Source: Campylorhamphus procurvoides (lineage: Eukaryota; Chordata; Aves; Passeriformes; Dendrocolaptidae). Taken from it: DNA of 64,000 nt. The notes below the pieces were generated by a model. That model worked only from the letters and a program-made list of their open reading frames with translations. It was not told the origin of the DNA and did no database searches. The position numbers were made by a program, and so were the translations under genes. The stretch covers positions 1 through 64,000 of the forward strand of contig WBMV01001098.1 of the NCBI GenBank assembly GCA_013396655.1. Reading direction: 5' to 3'. Positions 45,442 through 59,289 of this stretch are shown in pieces. Numbering within the stretch: position 1 is the stretch's first letter; each line of letters opens with the position of its first letter.

Positions 45442-48400
45442 GCTGAGCCAAGAAGCTTAAGATCCAAAACAATAGTGGCATGTTGGTCTGTGTCTTTGTT
45501 CCCCTTCAGAGCACCTGGCACTTCCAGAAGTCATGAGGATAAATTAATTAGGGGACTGGGAAGCCATCAGGTACTACAGGAACTAGTATGATGGTGAAAG
45601 TCCCTATTCATCATTTTCTGCTGTTCTGGTCTGTCATGAGAATTGATACCTATTGATCATCTGCATCCCAGCAGCTGACAGCTAGTCCTCAGTATCAGCT
45701 TTTCCTGTAGAATCCTTGTGTGATACACATTTTAAAAAATACTCTCACATTTTTTGCAATCTTTTTACATAAATTTAAATAACTGGATTTCATTTATTTA
45801 GTCAGAAGGTTCCTGAAAGACACATCGTGTTTGGTGTTACAGCTGCAAGTGTTAAAAGCTCCCATCAGTAACAACTGCTTATGAAAAGCTTCCCCAGGAC
45901 ACCATAAACACAGAGAGGGCCCTGGGGACTGATGGTTTGTATTGTGACAGGGAAAGGGACTCCCTACCAGGCACCAAACCCACACTCCTGCCATCTCCTG
46001 GGGAACACCAAAAGTGTCATGGGGAGGATCCAATTTCCCTGGCCAGAACATAGACATGCAGAGATCTCTACTACACATACACAGAGCAGAGGGAGGTGAG
46101 ATTGGGTGCTGAGACAGACCAGAGGGAGCTGAAGATGTGAGCAGAAGTCCAGGAGCAAGCAGGGAAGGCTCCCTGCAGCTGGGCTGTGTGGTCAGAGCTC
46201 CCTCTCCTGATGGCTCAGCACCGTCCCTTCGGGGAGTGACCTCTGCTTTTACCTTCTCCGCAGGGATGAAAGCAGAGACAGGGCTTTTGCTGGTGTTTCT
46301 CGGCTCTCTAGGAAGCAGCTGACTTTACATCCCCTCTGGTCAAACAGCTAGAAAAGAAAATAAAGAACTATATATATATCTTTAATTAAATTCCAGCTAG
46401 CACAAGTGCTGCTTAATCTTCAGAAAATTAGCCAACCTTGCTATTTCCCTGACAAGCTGGAGTTTCCTTCCAGTCTGACAAGGTGATACATTGCAACCCT
46501 TTATTTGGGGAATGGTAGATTTTATATTTCTTTTCCTTGCCCTAGTGATCCCTGTGTAATTTCATTTAGCAACACCACTGTGCTAGGCTGGCTGGAAGGG
46601 AAAATCCTCATACTTAAAGAACTGATCCAGAGAACCAGTTTCTGAGGAACAGCCAAACGTCTCTTGCAGCATCTTGGCATATAAAGACTTTTCTAATTTG
46701 GCTTTACATTTCCTAAAAGTTTTTGAAGAATATGTGTGTCAGTGGGGCTGCAGACCCGGAGGGAGCACCCAGCTTGTCACCATTCATGTTGGCCTCTGAT
46801 TTGGTTTGGATTTCAATTAAACTCGTCATGGGGGTAAAGAAACAAACCAAAAAATCCCCACTAAATAACAAAAGCCATAGATACATTATACAGCCATCAC
46901 ATTTTACCATCTAATTACTTTAACATGTAGGGATGGAGGAGAGGGTTATTGCTCATAATACCGGAAAGCTTTCATGGAATAACATAGAATTATTAAACTT
47001 TTCAGAAAGAATCCAGTTTGCAGTTCCCACTGCACATTTACCTGGGCGATTTTCCCTTTTCCTGTGGCCGAGAATCACTTTGTATTACACTTTCCTGCCT
47101 ATAAAAGAAGCCCTTGTTCACAGCTGCCCTGAGGTGCTCATAATGTTATTGGTTCTGTGCTAAGGAGTTGGGTTTGCTGTGAATTCCTGCCTTGTGGCTC
47201 TCCAGTTCAGCAAAGTAAACACATTTGCTGAGTTAGCTCGGCTTCGTGGTGCCCAAAATCCCGCGGGGAATGAAACGTCCTATCGAAGGAAGCTTTGAAA
47301 CTCTAGTTGCTCTACACCACTTTTCTGGGGCAGGAGAGCACACAAAGCATGCTTCTGTGCTGTATTTACTGCTTTTTTTTTTTTGTGGACCCAGTGCATA
47401 AGAGCTGCATTGAACCTTGGCAGAGGGGAAAGAGCTCCCCTTGGAAACGTGCAGGATGCAATGGAAAAAAAAAAAGGAAAAAAAAATCAGTGCTTTTCAC
47501 TCCTTACTGAGTCCCTTGTGCCCTGCATACAGGTGGCTGCCTGGAGATGAAAAAAACACTCACGGGTGAAGGGAGAAGCAGCCAAAACAGTAATTTTCCT
47601 GGCTCAGATGCACTTACTGAGAAATAAATAGGTAAAGCCAGGCCAGTTAGGGCAGGGGATGCCTGGGGCACGTGTGTCCCTGCTGCCACAGCAGTTCAAC
47701 ACTGAGTGCTGTGAACCCCTCACCACGATGCTCAGGGGGGGAACACTCTGGGGATGTGCCCCCTGACATGCAGCCTGCTGTTCCTGCAGACTGGCTCTCT
47801 TCAGCGAACACCCATAGGCAAAAAAGCCTCTGAAAAAATGCCTGTTTCAGACACAGCTTCTCAAATTCTTCGTTTTCTTCCAGCGCTAATTAGATCCAGG
47901 TGAGACCCAGTGGATGTTAGTCTGGGGTTTGGAGTGGGGGAGTGTGCAGCAGGGTGAAACAGATGAGCACCAGTTAATTTAGCTGAGAAGGTGCTGTCCA
48001 ATTAAAAATGATGAGTATCAGTATGAGATTTTGTTTTGGAGAGAGGGTGTCTTTTGTTGGCCTGAATTTTCTCCAACACAGCTCCTGCAAGAGATGAGAG
48101 CACCTGGGAGAAGTTCCCTGGAGAAAGTTCCTATCTAGAATGAAATCCCCCTGCGTTGGAGCCATCTCCCCGCATTGGAAACACATGGGGTGGAGAGGAC
48201 CAGAGGGGATGCTGATTACCAAAGACATGGCCAAGGTGACAGCATCCTAAAGTGCAAGCTGGCACCCCAAAGGATGGACTGTCCTTCCGCCTTGCACAGC
48301 ATGCTGTGGCAGTAGCTGCAAGGGGTGGTGTGGACAGCTGGCAGGGGATTATCCTGGGAAGAAGGGCATTACCAATGATGTCTCTGTGCCATCCCTGCTG

Positions 48401-50534
48401 CAGGAAAGCAGTAACACATCTGACAGCTCACCCTCACTCCAGGAACAGTGTGTGTGCTCAGGACACATCCCAGCTGCTCATCCTTTTGGATTGTGGATTG
48501 CCTGTGACGCTTTTGTGCTCCCACACCCAAAGCACACGCAAGCACGCAGAAGAACTGGCACGCTATTCCCTCACTTATAATGAAATGCCCTTTCTGCCTT
48601 AGGCTTCTTAATCTGAAATTAAATTCTAGCTCGGCTGCGGCTCATCGCGGAGCAGGGCACGGGAAGGCTGCAGAGCAAATCACAGCCCAGCCCTCCAGAT
48701 GCTTCTGCTCGCTCCCAACGCCCATGTCGTGTTGCCATCAGACACATTCCAGAAGTCTTCATTTTCTAGGCATGAAAACATTTTAACAATAAACAGAAAT
48801 TCTTCCTATTACATGGTTATATTCCGCTGCTGAAAGCAGACTCTTATTAAGCGAGGCAGAGAGCAATTAATGTCATGTAGAGAGCAGTCTTCCACATGGC
48901 AAAAAGCAGGACTAATATATCTTCACCACATCCAGCAGCTGGGACCATGAGTTAAGGCTTCAAGGTTGCAAAAGCTTATTAAGATGCTTGTTGTAAGGAT
49001 GTGAGCAGCTCCACTTAACTTGGAGCCCAGTGAAAATCTGTCTGTAATGAGATCTGTGAAAGTTTTAGCATTGAATTTAGTGGGAACAGTGTTTTATATG
49101 TAAGCTTCAAAGGGGTCTTTACCTCAGTTTCACTCCTTCCCACCACTAGCAACTTGGATAGATATTTCTACATTTACATGTGGGACATTGAAATGACACA
49201 GAAAACAATTGAGCTGGAAGATCTTCCCCAAAGGAGTCTCAAGGCTATTCCTATGTATCTGCAGCTCCTAGAGAAAGAAAAAAAAAAAGGCAACATAATG
49301 AAACTGAGCCACAAATTGCTTCACAATTATTTTTACCACCTAATTTGGTGCACGAGGCTGGAGGCTTGCACTTTGCATACCGCAATCCTGCCGCTAACTC
49401 AGGAACAGCCCGAAAGGCCACGGAACAGACGAGATATTCATTATCATCTCTTTCATGTTGCAGCTGTGACAGAGACCCTGGAGAATTGGCCCAGCATGAT
49501 ATTTGCACATGCCTGCTCGCCTCTATATTAGCTCAACTTGAGAAAGGCTGCTGAGGATGACGTTGCTCCTCCTGCCCTACTCCCATCCAGCAAGCACAGT
49601 CGTACCACCTGGAAATGGCAATCTGGACCAACTTCCATGGGAGTCTCCATTCAGGCTGTCTGTCTGTCTGTCTGTCTGTCTCTCTGCTGGTGGTACACTC
49701 GGGATGTGGAGCAATGATCCCAGCACGGCTCAGGCTGGAGTCACTCATGCTCGGCAAGCCAAGGGCTCAGGATGTTGCAGGATTTACAGATTTTTGCAGA
49801 GAATTATGGTGCTCACTGATGAGACAGGGAAGTTACAGTAAAACCACTAACTCCACAATGAAAGGGCTTTTATACGCTCGGCTGCTGTGGTGGTTATGGC
49901 TGCCAATTTCGCACAATTCACTTTCAAGCACAAGAGCAGCACAAACTGGTTTAAGACGATTTCTGAATGATGAATGCTGACTTGAAAGGTTTCCAGTACG
50001 ACATAATTACCCTGCATTAATGTGCAATACACAATGGTCTATATGTATCTCAATGGGAATCTCAGTGGGACTTCGTGGGCTGTGGTCCAAGTAACCTCCT
50101 CCAGGAGTCACACTCAGAGTCCTACGGGCTGACGTACAAATAGATCCCATATTCATTCCTGAATTATTTCCGTGCAGAATCAGACGTGAGGGATCCAGGG
50201 CCATATTCACTGGTGTGTGGCAGCACACAATTGTACTCAGCTGTAGAATATAGAGCCCGGGTTATTTTTCCTCCTTGGCCTGGTATATTTTTCTATTGGC
50301 TAATTTATGCACACCTTAATCTTTAGTTGCTCAGAGACAGACAACTCTAATGAACTCCCTGCAGCTTCAAACAAAGATAAGTGAGATCAGGGAGAGGAGA
50401 CTCAACCACTTGTCTCGAGCAAAGGCCAAATTGAATGAAGAATTCATTTATTTATTCCCAGTTAACCACCATGTGCTTTGAGATTTCACCCAGCCTTCAA
50501 AATGAACCGTAATCCTCTGTAATGATTGTCCTAC
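45442..50534. other. Intergenic; candidate conserved regulatory stretch
   Basis: No coding exon is seen. It contains a TA-rich run near 46370, A- and T-runs near 47370 and 47460-47490, and a (CTGT)n array (49656-49682). From about 48600 to 50350 the sequence keeps scattered CpGs and many ATTA/TAAT and TGCAT motifs, a texture that often marks conserved non-coding DNA. Confidence 0.4.
49656..49682. repeat. (CTGT)n microsatellite
   Basis: Six to seven CTGT units ending in TCTCTC. Confidence 0.9.
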
Positions 50535-50669
50535 TGAAAGAGGGTAGGTTTAGATTGGCTATTAGGAAGAAATTCTTCACTGTGAAGGTGTTGAGGCCCT
50601 GGCACAGGTTGCCCAGAGAAGTTGTGGCTGCCCCATCCCTGGAAGTGTTCAAGGCCAGGCTGGATGGGA
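50535..50669 (+). mobile_element. CR1 LINE fragment lacking its 3' tail
   Basis: 'attggctattaggaagaaat', 'gttgaggccctggcacaggt' and 'catccctggaagtgttcaag' match CR1. The element stops at 'ggatgggac', before the usual 3' end, exactly where a 20-bp palindrome begins. Confidence 0.9.
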
Positions 50670-50689
50670 CAAAAGCTGATCAGCTTTTG
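50670..50689. repeat. 20-bp perfect palindrome
   Basis: CAAAAGCTGATCAGCTTTTG is its own reverse complement, with no spacer. It lies at the broken 3' end of a CR1 copy. Confidence 0.95.
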
Positions 50690-53600
50690 AACACCTCAAC
50701 ATCTGGGTTTTTTTACTGCTGCCAGGGGCTCAGGGATCTTGGCAATGAGCAGAGGGGAAACACATTTAGGGGGAAAAAAACCACTTTCTAATCAGTTCTT
50801 GGTCCAGGGCTAAAACTTCCCTCCAAAGCTCAGAGCTATTTGAAGCAGGGGTTTTCCCCTGGGTTCATTTCCAATAATCATGATATCTCTGCCGGGTTTG
50901 TACTGCTGTGCTCTTAGCCCTGGGGTCATGGCAGACTGCTGCAGTTCTCCTCGTGGGAAAGAGCCAGTGGAAAACTGGGCACACGAAAGTGTCCCTCATC
51001 AGAGCCAGCAAATCCTCCTCCCAGAGCCAGTGTTTCCAGCCCAAGGGATGGAGGGGGAACATTTAATTAACATTATGGGTGATTCCACTTCCCTGTTTGG
51101 CTTTGCACTGCCAAATGCCTGAGGTGGAGGCAAAGGCAGCTGTGAAGGGGCTGTTAAAAGGACTTGGAGAAGTAAAAACGGAGGTACAGAGAAGTGCACT
51201 GCAGATAGGCAGCTTCAAAGGCACGGAGATAACAATGGCTGGACACATCCCAGGTGGAGCGAGCTATTCTTCACAGAGCTAGGCCTTGGATCAAAGGAGA
51301 CCTCAGACTTCCAAGACCATGGAAGGCAGAGTAGGTTTGGGTGGCGGCAAAACTTGGAGAGTGAAGGAGGATTCCCTTTGTCACAGTCAGGGCAGGCCAT
51401 GAACAGATGAGTTCATTATTTACCACAAGCAATTAACTGCCCCATGCACAGCAAGAGAACATTAAGTTTGTGCAGAAGGAGAAGGAGGCATTTTTTACCT
51501 CAGGAAACAAGGTTTATATGAGGATACAACCTGTTGGTTCCTCTCCGCCCTCAAACTTTTGAACCAGCTTGCCAATTTTAACCACATTCAAAAGAGGGGT
51601 AGATGCTTTCGAGATAACACTCCTACTGATTTGTTTCTCAGTTAACAGACAAAGAAAAACTCATCACCTGCACATAAAGGAGGGAAACATAACCAAGTAC
51701 CCCTGAAGAGGGAAAGGGAGGAGGAGGATCTCTATCTGTTCTCATAAGCCCCTGGCTGGCTGGCAGATCACCTTGCCCTCATCTCCCACCCAGCCAGGAC
51801 ACAGAGGGGAAATGAGTTATGACTCAAAGTGGTTTCTGAGTCACTTTTCATCAGTTGATGCCCCGAGCTTCAATGCAAAACCTTTTCACAAGCTCAAAAC
51901 ATTCTAAACTCACAGCAGGAGTAACACAAAGGTACTCCAAGCTTCTGACCAGGTGAGGGATGGTGGCTGGGAGGGGAAAGCTCTGAATCAAGCACTTGGA
52001 GGTACCTTGGATTCATCCCATAATGAAATAGCAAGCCATGTGATATGAATAAATAAAAAGGAATGGATGAAGCTGGACTGTTTGGCTCTTGCAGCAGACC
52101 TAGCACAGAAGGAACAGAGTCTTGAGACCTCTTACAGAGTAAAAAAAATGTCCTGACAATTAGGATCTTCACTTGGAGTTTGAGACATCTGTGAGCAGTC
52201 TCTCTGACAGAGATTTCCCAGATGGCCTTGGCCACGTTGCCTGCCCTCTGCCAACTTCTCACCTGTTGAACTTCCCCACCCCAAAATCATCAATAAATCC
52301 CTACAACCCTTTCTGATCTTATCATATTTGAAGTCTTTGGATTGGCTTCTGTTAAGACAACAAAACTGTCAATGCCACTAGGTATGTTGATACTTTTACT
52401 GAAAACATGCAGTTGTAACCCCCAGACTGACTCACAATTTCTTTGCATGGAAGTATTATCCTCTTCAAGCCATCTTACAACCCACAGGACTCTCTTCCCT
52501 GTTTTTTTCCAGAGCTCTGTGGCCAGTGCACTTTCATCTGCATCCCCAGCTTCCTGATGGGTCTCCATATCTGCTTTCAGGGGTTTGTTTTAATTACTCC
52601 TTCCTTATCAACCCTGTCCCCAAAGGTCACACGAAACCATGCCATCACCAGAAATCTATTTGAACAAACAACACCTGATGAAAACTCTTCTTACAATACA
52701 CATTACACACAGGGAGAGGTCAGGACCATCTCAAATACTCCCCTCCCTTGGGGAACTGTCACCCTTTCCAGGCCAGGTTTATAGGAAGCAAATGACAGAA
52801 ATTGAAAAAGCTCATCGTTTCAAAAGTTCATTTTTGAAAAGTTGTTTTCAGGAACAGGCCCTTTCTCAGGCTTGAAATAGTAACATTACAAACCATGGCA
52901 TCCGGGCATGTCTGGATTTTTACACTGGGAGGGTGATGGGCCAGGAAACTCTTCCATGGTTAAGAACCTGTCTTCCTATCATGCTTTCTGTCAGAGATTC
53001 AGCCTTGAGATTCAGCCCAGTTTCTGATTCCTGAGAGTGGTACCGAGAGCTTCAGCCCCACTGGGGATATGTGGCATCAGCAGCTGAGGCTTGTTTAACC
53101 CCTGTTTGCAGAGGACAAGTCTCCTTTCTAGCCCCACTCGTGACCAGTGCCAAACCCCACTTCTCCACAGGTATATGAGAACCCCATTAATGCAGGGGGG
53201 TTGTTTGCACCAACCATCAGGAAGCAGCCTTTGGCCAGTAAGGGGAATTATTACTCCTCCCCAAGGACCTTTGCAGTGTAGTTTCTGGCCTGTCTCTGCC
53301 CTGCTTTTCTGTTTAAAATAATCTCCACTGGCACTTGCTTTCTATCTTCCCTCTGAGCACCACACCAGCACCTGCAGATGTGCTAAAAGCCCCTTCAGTA
53401 ACTCAGTGTCGGTCCCACCACCCCATCCCACTGAATTCAAAGGAAAACAGCAGAACACCCTGCACACATGATTTAAAATGAAGCCACTTAGAATAAAGCA
53501 AAAGCACTGGCAGTGCCCCTTTTACCCATTCCAAGGCCTGGGGGGAAAAATGAATGTGTCCATTCTCCACTTTTGTGTAAGTTTGGAACAGGTGAATCAT

Positions 53601-53723
53601 GGACAACTCTTGTAGGTCTTTCCCAAAGCCCAAAGGACCATCACCTTTGGGTCTTTAAATGTTATATCCTATCTACACTGTAATCTCCACCCTGCTACCA
53701 AAACAGCAACTTCCAGGGTCAGG
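50690..53723. other. Intergenic, nothing recognised
   Basis: No exon, RNA gene or named repeat. ORFs up to 122 codons lie on both strands without family features. Confidence 0.45.
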
Positions 53724-53870
53724 ATTGTCCCTGGAAGTGTCCAAGGCCAGGTCGGATGGGGCTTGGAGCAACCTGGTCTAGTGGAAGGTGTCCCTGCCCA
53801 TAGCTGGATATTGGAACTAGAAGGGCTTTATGGTACTTTCAACCTAAACCCTTCTGTGATTCTATGATTA
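53724..53870 (+). mobile_element. CR1 LINE 3' fragment
   Basis: 'ccctggaagtgtccaaggcc', 'ggcttggagcaacctggtct' and 'cttctgtgattctatgatta' give a sense CR1 tail with a degraded middle. Confidence 0.88.
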
Positions 53871-53940
53871 TTAGATGCATCTTTCTGGATGCAAGAAGAT
53901 GGAATAGTGGGGCAGTGGACCTGAAGGCCTCAAGCTTTAG

Positions 53941-54097
53941 TGGTCATGGCCCCGAGCCTGCCAGATATCAAGAATGGTCTGGACAACACTTTCAGGCACA
54001 TGGTGGGAATCTTGAGGCTGTCCTGTGCAGGACCAGGAGTTGAACTGATCACCCTCGTTCATCCCTTCCAGCTCGGGATATTTTATGATTCTATAAG
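53941..54097 (+). mobile_element. CR1 LINE 3' fragment, different subfamily
   Basis: 'cccgagcctgccagatatca', 'ctgtgcaggaccaggagttg' and 'ttttatgattctataag' match the CR1 tail type that carries the 'caccaagcctg...' phrase, as at 59290-59520. It follows the previous CR1 by 70 bp in the same orientation. Confidence 0.8.
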
Positions 54098-57049
54098 ATC
54101 CAGGTCTAGGTCCACCTGGGAATTTGCCCAAGGTGCTGTGGCAAAGCAGAGCAGGAAAGCAGCAGATTTGGCCAGGGAGGGCTTGCTCAGCCAGCAAATG
54201 CTCTCCCAAGTGCCTTCCTGCAGAAGCTGCTCTCAGGAGTTAAAGGCAGCAGAATCTCCACTTTATTTTAAATTTTGACAATACACCCAAACGCCAGGGT
54301 TTTGTCAGATCTCCAAAGACTTGTCTTCACTAGTGAAAAACAGTTCTATTTCTTTTTACTAGAAGGTAACTAATGGCCAGCAGCTCTCTTGAGGTAAACA
54401 ACACAGCCAAGACAGAGGACTTGAGTTTTACTGTGGGTAAACTCACCAAGGTCAATGCTGTGATCCCGCTTGAAGTTGACCTCTGCAAATTTATCTCATG
54501 GGGTGCTTCAGTTTTACTGCCTTGTTTGTGTTCTTACCTCAGGATGTTGGATGAGCACTTGTTCCCCTGGGGTTGAAAAAAAAAATATTTAAAAAATTTA
54601 GCAGTAAAGACAAGACCAAACAATCCTCTTCAAGGGGAAAATATCTCTACAGGGGCTAAAACAGCTGTTCTTTGTATAGGTCGACTGACACAGATGTATA
54701 TGCTTTTCCCCACTGGCAGAAAACAGTGTAAACCAAAGAGACAAGCCTGCACCCTCTAGGAAATGTGATCACCAGAAAAAGACATGTCACTTAGGAAAGC
54801 GTGTTCTTCTTATATAAATCTACCAGCTCTTTCACAGCAAAACTATGGAGGAGGAAACACTTATAGTGCCAGCAAGTTAACAGCGTTTTTACAGGAAATA
54901 CTCTACTCCTGGTAAAAGCCCAAATACAAAAACACAGCCCTGGATCTGGGGCCAATAAAATTAATGTGAAATTGGGAAAAAACAAAGCTCTTTCTGTTTG
55001 CAAAATTACATTATGCTTTGTTTTGAGTAATTACACAATGAGAGTTAATTATTTTTTTTATAAGTAGCTTGTCTCCAACACGACTGCTTAAAATTATTTA
55101 AATGTTGTATCTTAAATCATAGGCAAGGTTGAAAAATGAATTAAACCACATTTTGCTCTCTGCCATGCACATGGAAATACCAAATGATACAGCTGAAGTT
55201 GATGGTTGCTTTCCAAAGCAAAGAGACTTTAGCCCACCAATATTTTAAGTCTGATTCAGAAAGGGATGTGGATGTCCAGTCTGTGCCCTGGGTTTTTGAA
55301 AAACAAGTGATGAGTTCTGGAAGAGGCTGTAGGGATTATCTTTACCATGAGCAATTATACTGCTCCTTAAAAAAAAAAAAATCAAACAAACAAAACATTT
55401 AGATAATAATGTCTTTAACCTTCTGGCTCCTAAATTTTCATCGAGAGATTTCCAAATTTAAATAATGTGTTCATTTGACCCCAGCAAAAGAAGTAAGAGT
55501 TAAGGAGAACACAAAACTCCTGGCAAAGTTTTCCTTTTCCTTGCCCTTTCTTGTAAAATAAACCCATAATTTTTCACAGAGATTTTCAAGCAACAGAGTA
55601 CTACAAACAGAACATGTATCTCTCATGTAGGTGGGGCAGGAAGTTTTATTATCTTCAGCTAATATAAATGAGCATAAAATATAAATGAACATAAAATAAC
55701 AGCAATCTTGGTGGCTTTACATAGCTGCATATCTATGCTCTGACCATCCATGCCCTCCTCTCTTCTGGAAAATCCCCTTGGGCTCAGAATGTACATCATC
55801 AAGACACAAGGACGGCACAAGGCCATTATTTTAGCTTGCGTGTCATGTAAGGAATGAGGATACTTTCTTTAATAGGGCGTTTGCTGGCTGTTTACTGAAG
55901 AAATTGTCTCTTGCTGGAGGTCATTTTCAACTGTGCTGTGAGAACTGCATTAAGGAAACTGTTTAGTTCAACCAGAGCAACGTCAGAAAAGCCTGAAGAA
56001 ATAGCTTTCCAAAAGTTTGTGTGGTTTTTCTTTTAACAGAGGAAGTTGCTTTAACCTAGATACCTATGCAGAATATATATTTTCTGTTCCTAGGTTACTT
56101 GACTTTAGGAGAACAATAAATTCCCAAGAGTTCTTAAAAAGATCAGTCATGCCTCTTTGTTTTAATGGCATATTTTGAAGTTTTGCCTCCAGAATATTGA
56201 TAAGAATCAAAGTAACTTTTGATATATGGCGTTAGATATGCTCCAGGAATAAGATCCCTCTCAAGTTAGACTGTCTGCAGACAACTCAGACCACCCACTT
56301 TCAGCTTAAACACAGCCTGTTCAAAGTCTGCAGCGATTCAGATCAGAGCAGGAGCTGTCTGCTCAAACTGTGAGATCTTGGCATTCATCAGACATGTCCA
56401 GCACACATCTGATAACACAGCTCAAACTGCCCTGGGCCATTGGAAGGCAGGTGAGGGAGAGCTAGGAAATATCAAAGTTGGAAACAGCCTAATCTTCAAC
56501 TCAGCACAGTACACATTTTGAATTTCACACGCATTCCACAAAATTCCCCAGGTCCCAGAAGCTTTAATCCAGTCACTTTGCAACATATGTGTGTTTTATT
56601 TAAAAATAAATTATTCAGTATTACTTTTTCTTTCTTATATCCAGCTGGCAACATCTTCAGTTAGTTCTACAGGAGCCAACATAACCTCCTATTAGCTACA
56701 GTATTGTCCATTTGTCTACATCTTCGACTTATTTTCTGCAAAGCCCTTGGACAATGCACTCAGTTGACTTTTCAGGCTGTTAGCCCTGTGCTCCAGGGAC
56801 TTCTGCACAGTGACACTACCAAGAGTTTGGCCATGCATCTCCGAGATTGTTTGTCAGTGATACTTGAGGGTGGGCACATCACCTATAAACTGATCCATTG
56901 CTTAATCTAGCTAAGAGCTACCACTCAGCAGCTGATTTTAGGGAACTAATTGTGGGGGGAAGTTCTGCTGGAAAGGTAGGACATTAAACTGGACTGTAAG
57001 AGACACAGAAAAGCAAAACAGGTAAGTACATCAGCCAGCACAATTCTCT
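54098..57049. other. Intergenic, AT-rich, nothing recognised
   Basis: It includes an A-run with AAAC units (about 55368-55397) and a 17-bp tandem pair (55664-55697). No exon is supported. Confidence 0.45.
55664..55697. repeat. 17-bp tandem duplication
   Basis: ATAAATGAGCATAAAAT followed directly by ATAAATGAACATAAAAT, one difference. Confidence 0.85.
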
Positions 57050-57223
57050 TTGTCCAGAGAAATTGTGGATGCCCCATCCCTGGAAGTGTCCAAGGCCAGG
57101 TTGGATGGGGCTCTGAGTAATCTGGTCTAGTGGAAGGTGCCTCTGCCCATGGCAGGAGGGTTGGAATAAGATGGTCTTGAAAGTTCCTTCCAAAGCAAAA
57201 CATTTTTTGATTCCATGATTCAT
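57050..57223 (+). mobile_element. CR1 LINE 3' fragment
   Basis: 'gatgccccatccctggaagt', 'tctggtctagtggaaggtgc' and 'ttttttgattccatgattc' give a sense CR1 tail. Confidence 0.9.
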
Positions 57224-59289
57224 TGAAATATCAGTGGTGAGGTCGGTAAGCCCTGGCAAGGACAACTGAGAAATGTTTGGTCAGGAGTACAGAATAAGCC
57301 ATAAATCCTCACTAAACAGCTACGTAAGACTATGACTTGCCCCTTGAATATTATATTTCTTTGCCTTTCACCATCTCAGCAAGATGAGCCAGACATGGCA
57401 CAGAGGAGCGTGACCAATAGTTCCAGGGGCACAGAGTTGCTCAGCACCAGGAGGCAGAGGCACAGCCCTGTTAAACCCAGAAAGATCATGAATGTCCCAA
57501 AAGAGATGAATGGGGACATTTTATTCACTACCCCACATATGCCAAATGCTGGGGGTCAGGCATTGACATTATCAGTGTCAGATAAAAACAGCAGCAACAA
57601 ATAGCCACAAAAAGAAAAGAAAAAACCCCAAGAGTTGCCTCATCACACTTTAAATGTGGTGTTTCTCACCCTGGGGCACAGCGATGGTTGGAAGTTTCTT
57701 TTGCTTAGGCAATGTTTGAGCCATATTTGTAGGAGAAAAGCCCCTCCAGGTCTGTTACAAAGATACCAGCTTTGACCTGTGAACTCTCTGCATTGCAGGA
57801 CAGTGGAGGAGTCAATCAGAGAATTATCACTATGTGCAAGTTTTGTCCTGTCACTTTTCCCCAGGCATCTGCTGCTGGCTATGGTTGGAGGTGAATCAAA
57901 GTGCATTTTTAAAAGCTCCCTGTGCTTTTCACCCAGCACAGTACAACTGCTACACCTGCAATGGGGATTTGCACCTCCCCAGGTAAGAGATTGTGCCTGC
58001 ACCCACTGTGATCCACAGCTTTTGCTTCTTCAGCTGATGAATTTTTTCCTGTCCTGCAGAAGATTACCACTGAGCTGGAAAGACCTTTTTCACACAGGTT
58101 TGCCTTGCTGCCTGAGCAGGAATTTACTTCAGGGAAGCAGCATGAGAAGCTGAAGGTGGTTTTGCCACTTGCACCTTTGTGATGTTTGAGAAAGATACGG
58201 AAAGATCTCAGAGGATTTAGGCATGACTGACATTGAATTCAGACACACATTTGAATTGAAGCAGACGTGCAGACAAGGCTGGTGTGTGTCCCTGGGAGGA
58301 GAGGGACCCCTGCACAGTGCTGGGGGACCAGACAGGGACAGTGATGTACATGACAGTACAGCAGCAGGAACAGGTACTGCCATTTCAGGAGATGCCAAAA
58401 ATCCTTATGAAATCATGAGGAGGTATGTGTGGCCTTGGGTAAAAGCTTTCCTCCTCCAAGGAAAGGACACTGAATTGCCTCCAAACCTGAACCTTTTGTC
58501 CTGAACTAGACAGGGCCAGGAAAGCCAATCTACCCACCTCTTACTCCTGCCTCTACCCATCTTCCAAGAGTTTAGGACATTGCTTGAAAATTTGAGGAAG
58601 AGTGGAGTTAAATGGCTATTCCACAGTATTCCCTATCCATGCCCCACCAATGTGGCCTTCTCCAGTTTCCAGGCAATGACTCTCCAGCTCTGTGGCCTCC
58701 CTCCTGATTTCCCTTGCTCTGTAGGATCAGTGACCACCACGGGCCAATCTCATGGGGCAGACCCGGGTAGCACGTTCAGTCAGACGAGGTTATTTTGCCC
58801 CCTCCAGCAGGAGGCACCATTATTCTGGGAAAACTGGCACCTTCCCACAGCCAGAATCGTGATCTATCACGATATTTGTCTTGCCACACTTGACATGGTC
58901 AAGTTCAGGCTGTTCAATGTCTGACCCTTCAAAGCTTCCCAGACATGGAGGACACAGGCTGGAGGATTGTTTCCCCCAAACATCATTGTTTGAGACTCAC
59001 CATGCCTGTCTGGAGCTTGCATGATGGGAAACTCTTGTGCCTGCAGGCCAAGTTGAGCTGAGACCCTGAAAGTGAACATATGGAAAGTCTGAAGTGTGCA
59101 AAAGGGAGGAAAGGAGGGAAGCATACATGAAAAACATGAATTTCCTAACTCCTAGTTGGGAAAGCTGAAGGTTTGAGAAGGGGCTATTGTGAAGTCAGGC
59201 AGAGAAAAATTTCCAGGACCAAAAGCAGTGTGAAGCTGGAAGGGGAGAAGACCCCACCTTCCCAAGTCACTGAATGCAAAAGGGAACAA
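57224..59289. other. Intergenic, nothing recognised
   Basis: ORFs up to 124 codons (57779-58153, plus) look random. No splice-flanked conserved exon is apparent. Confidence 0.45.
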
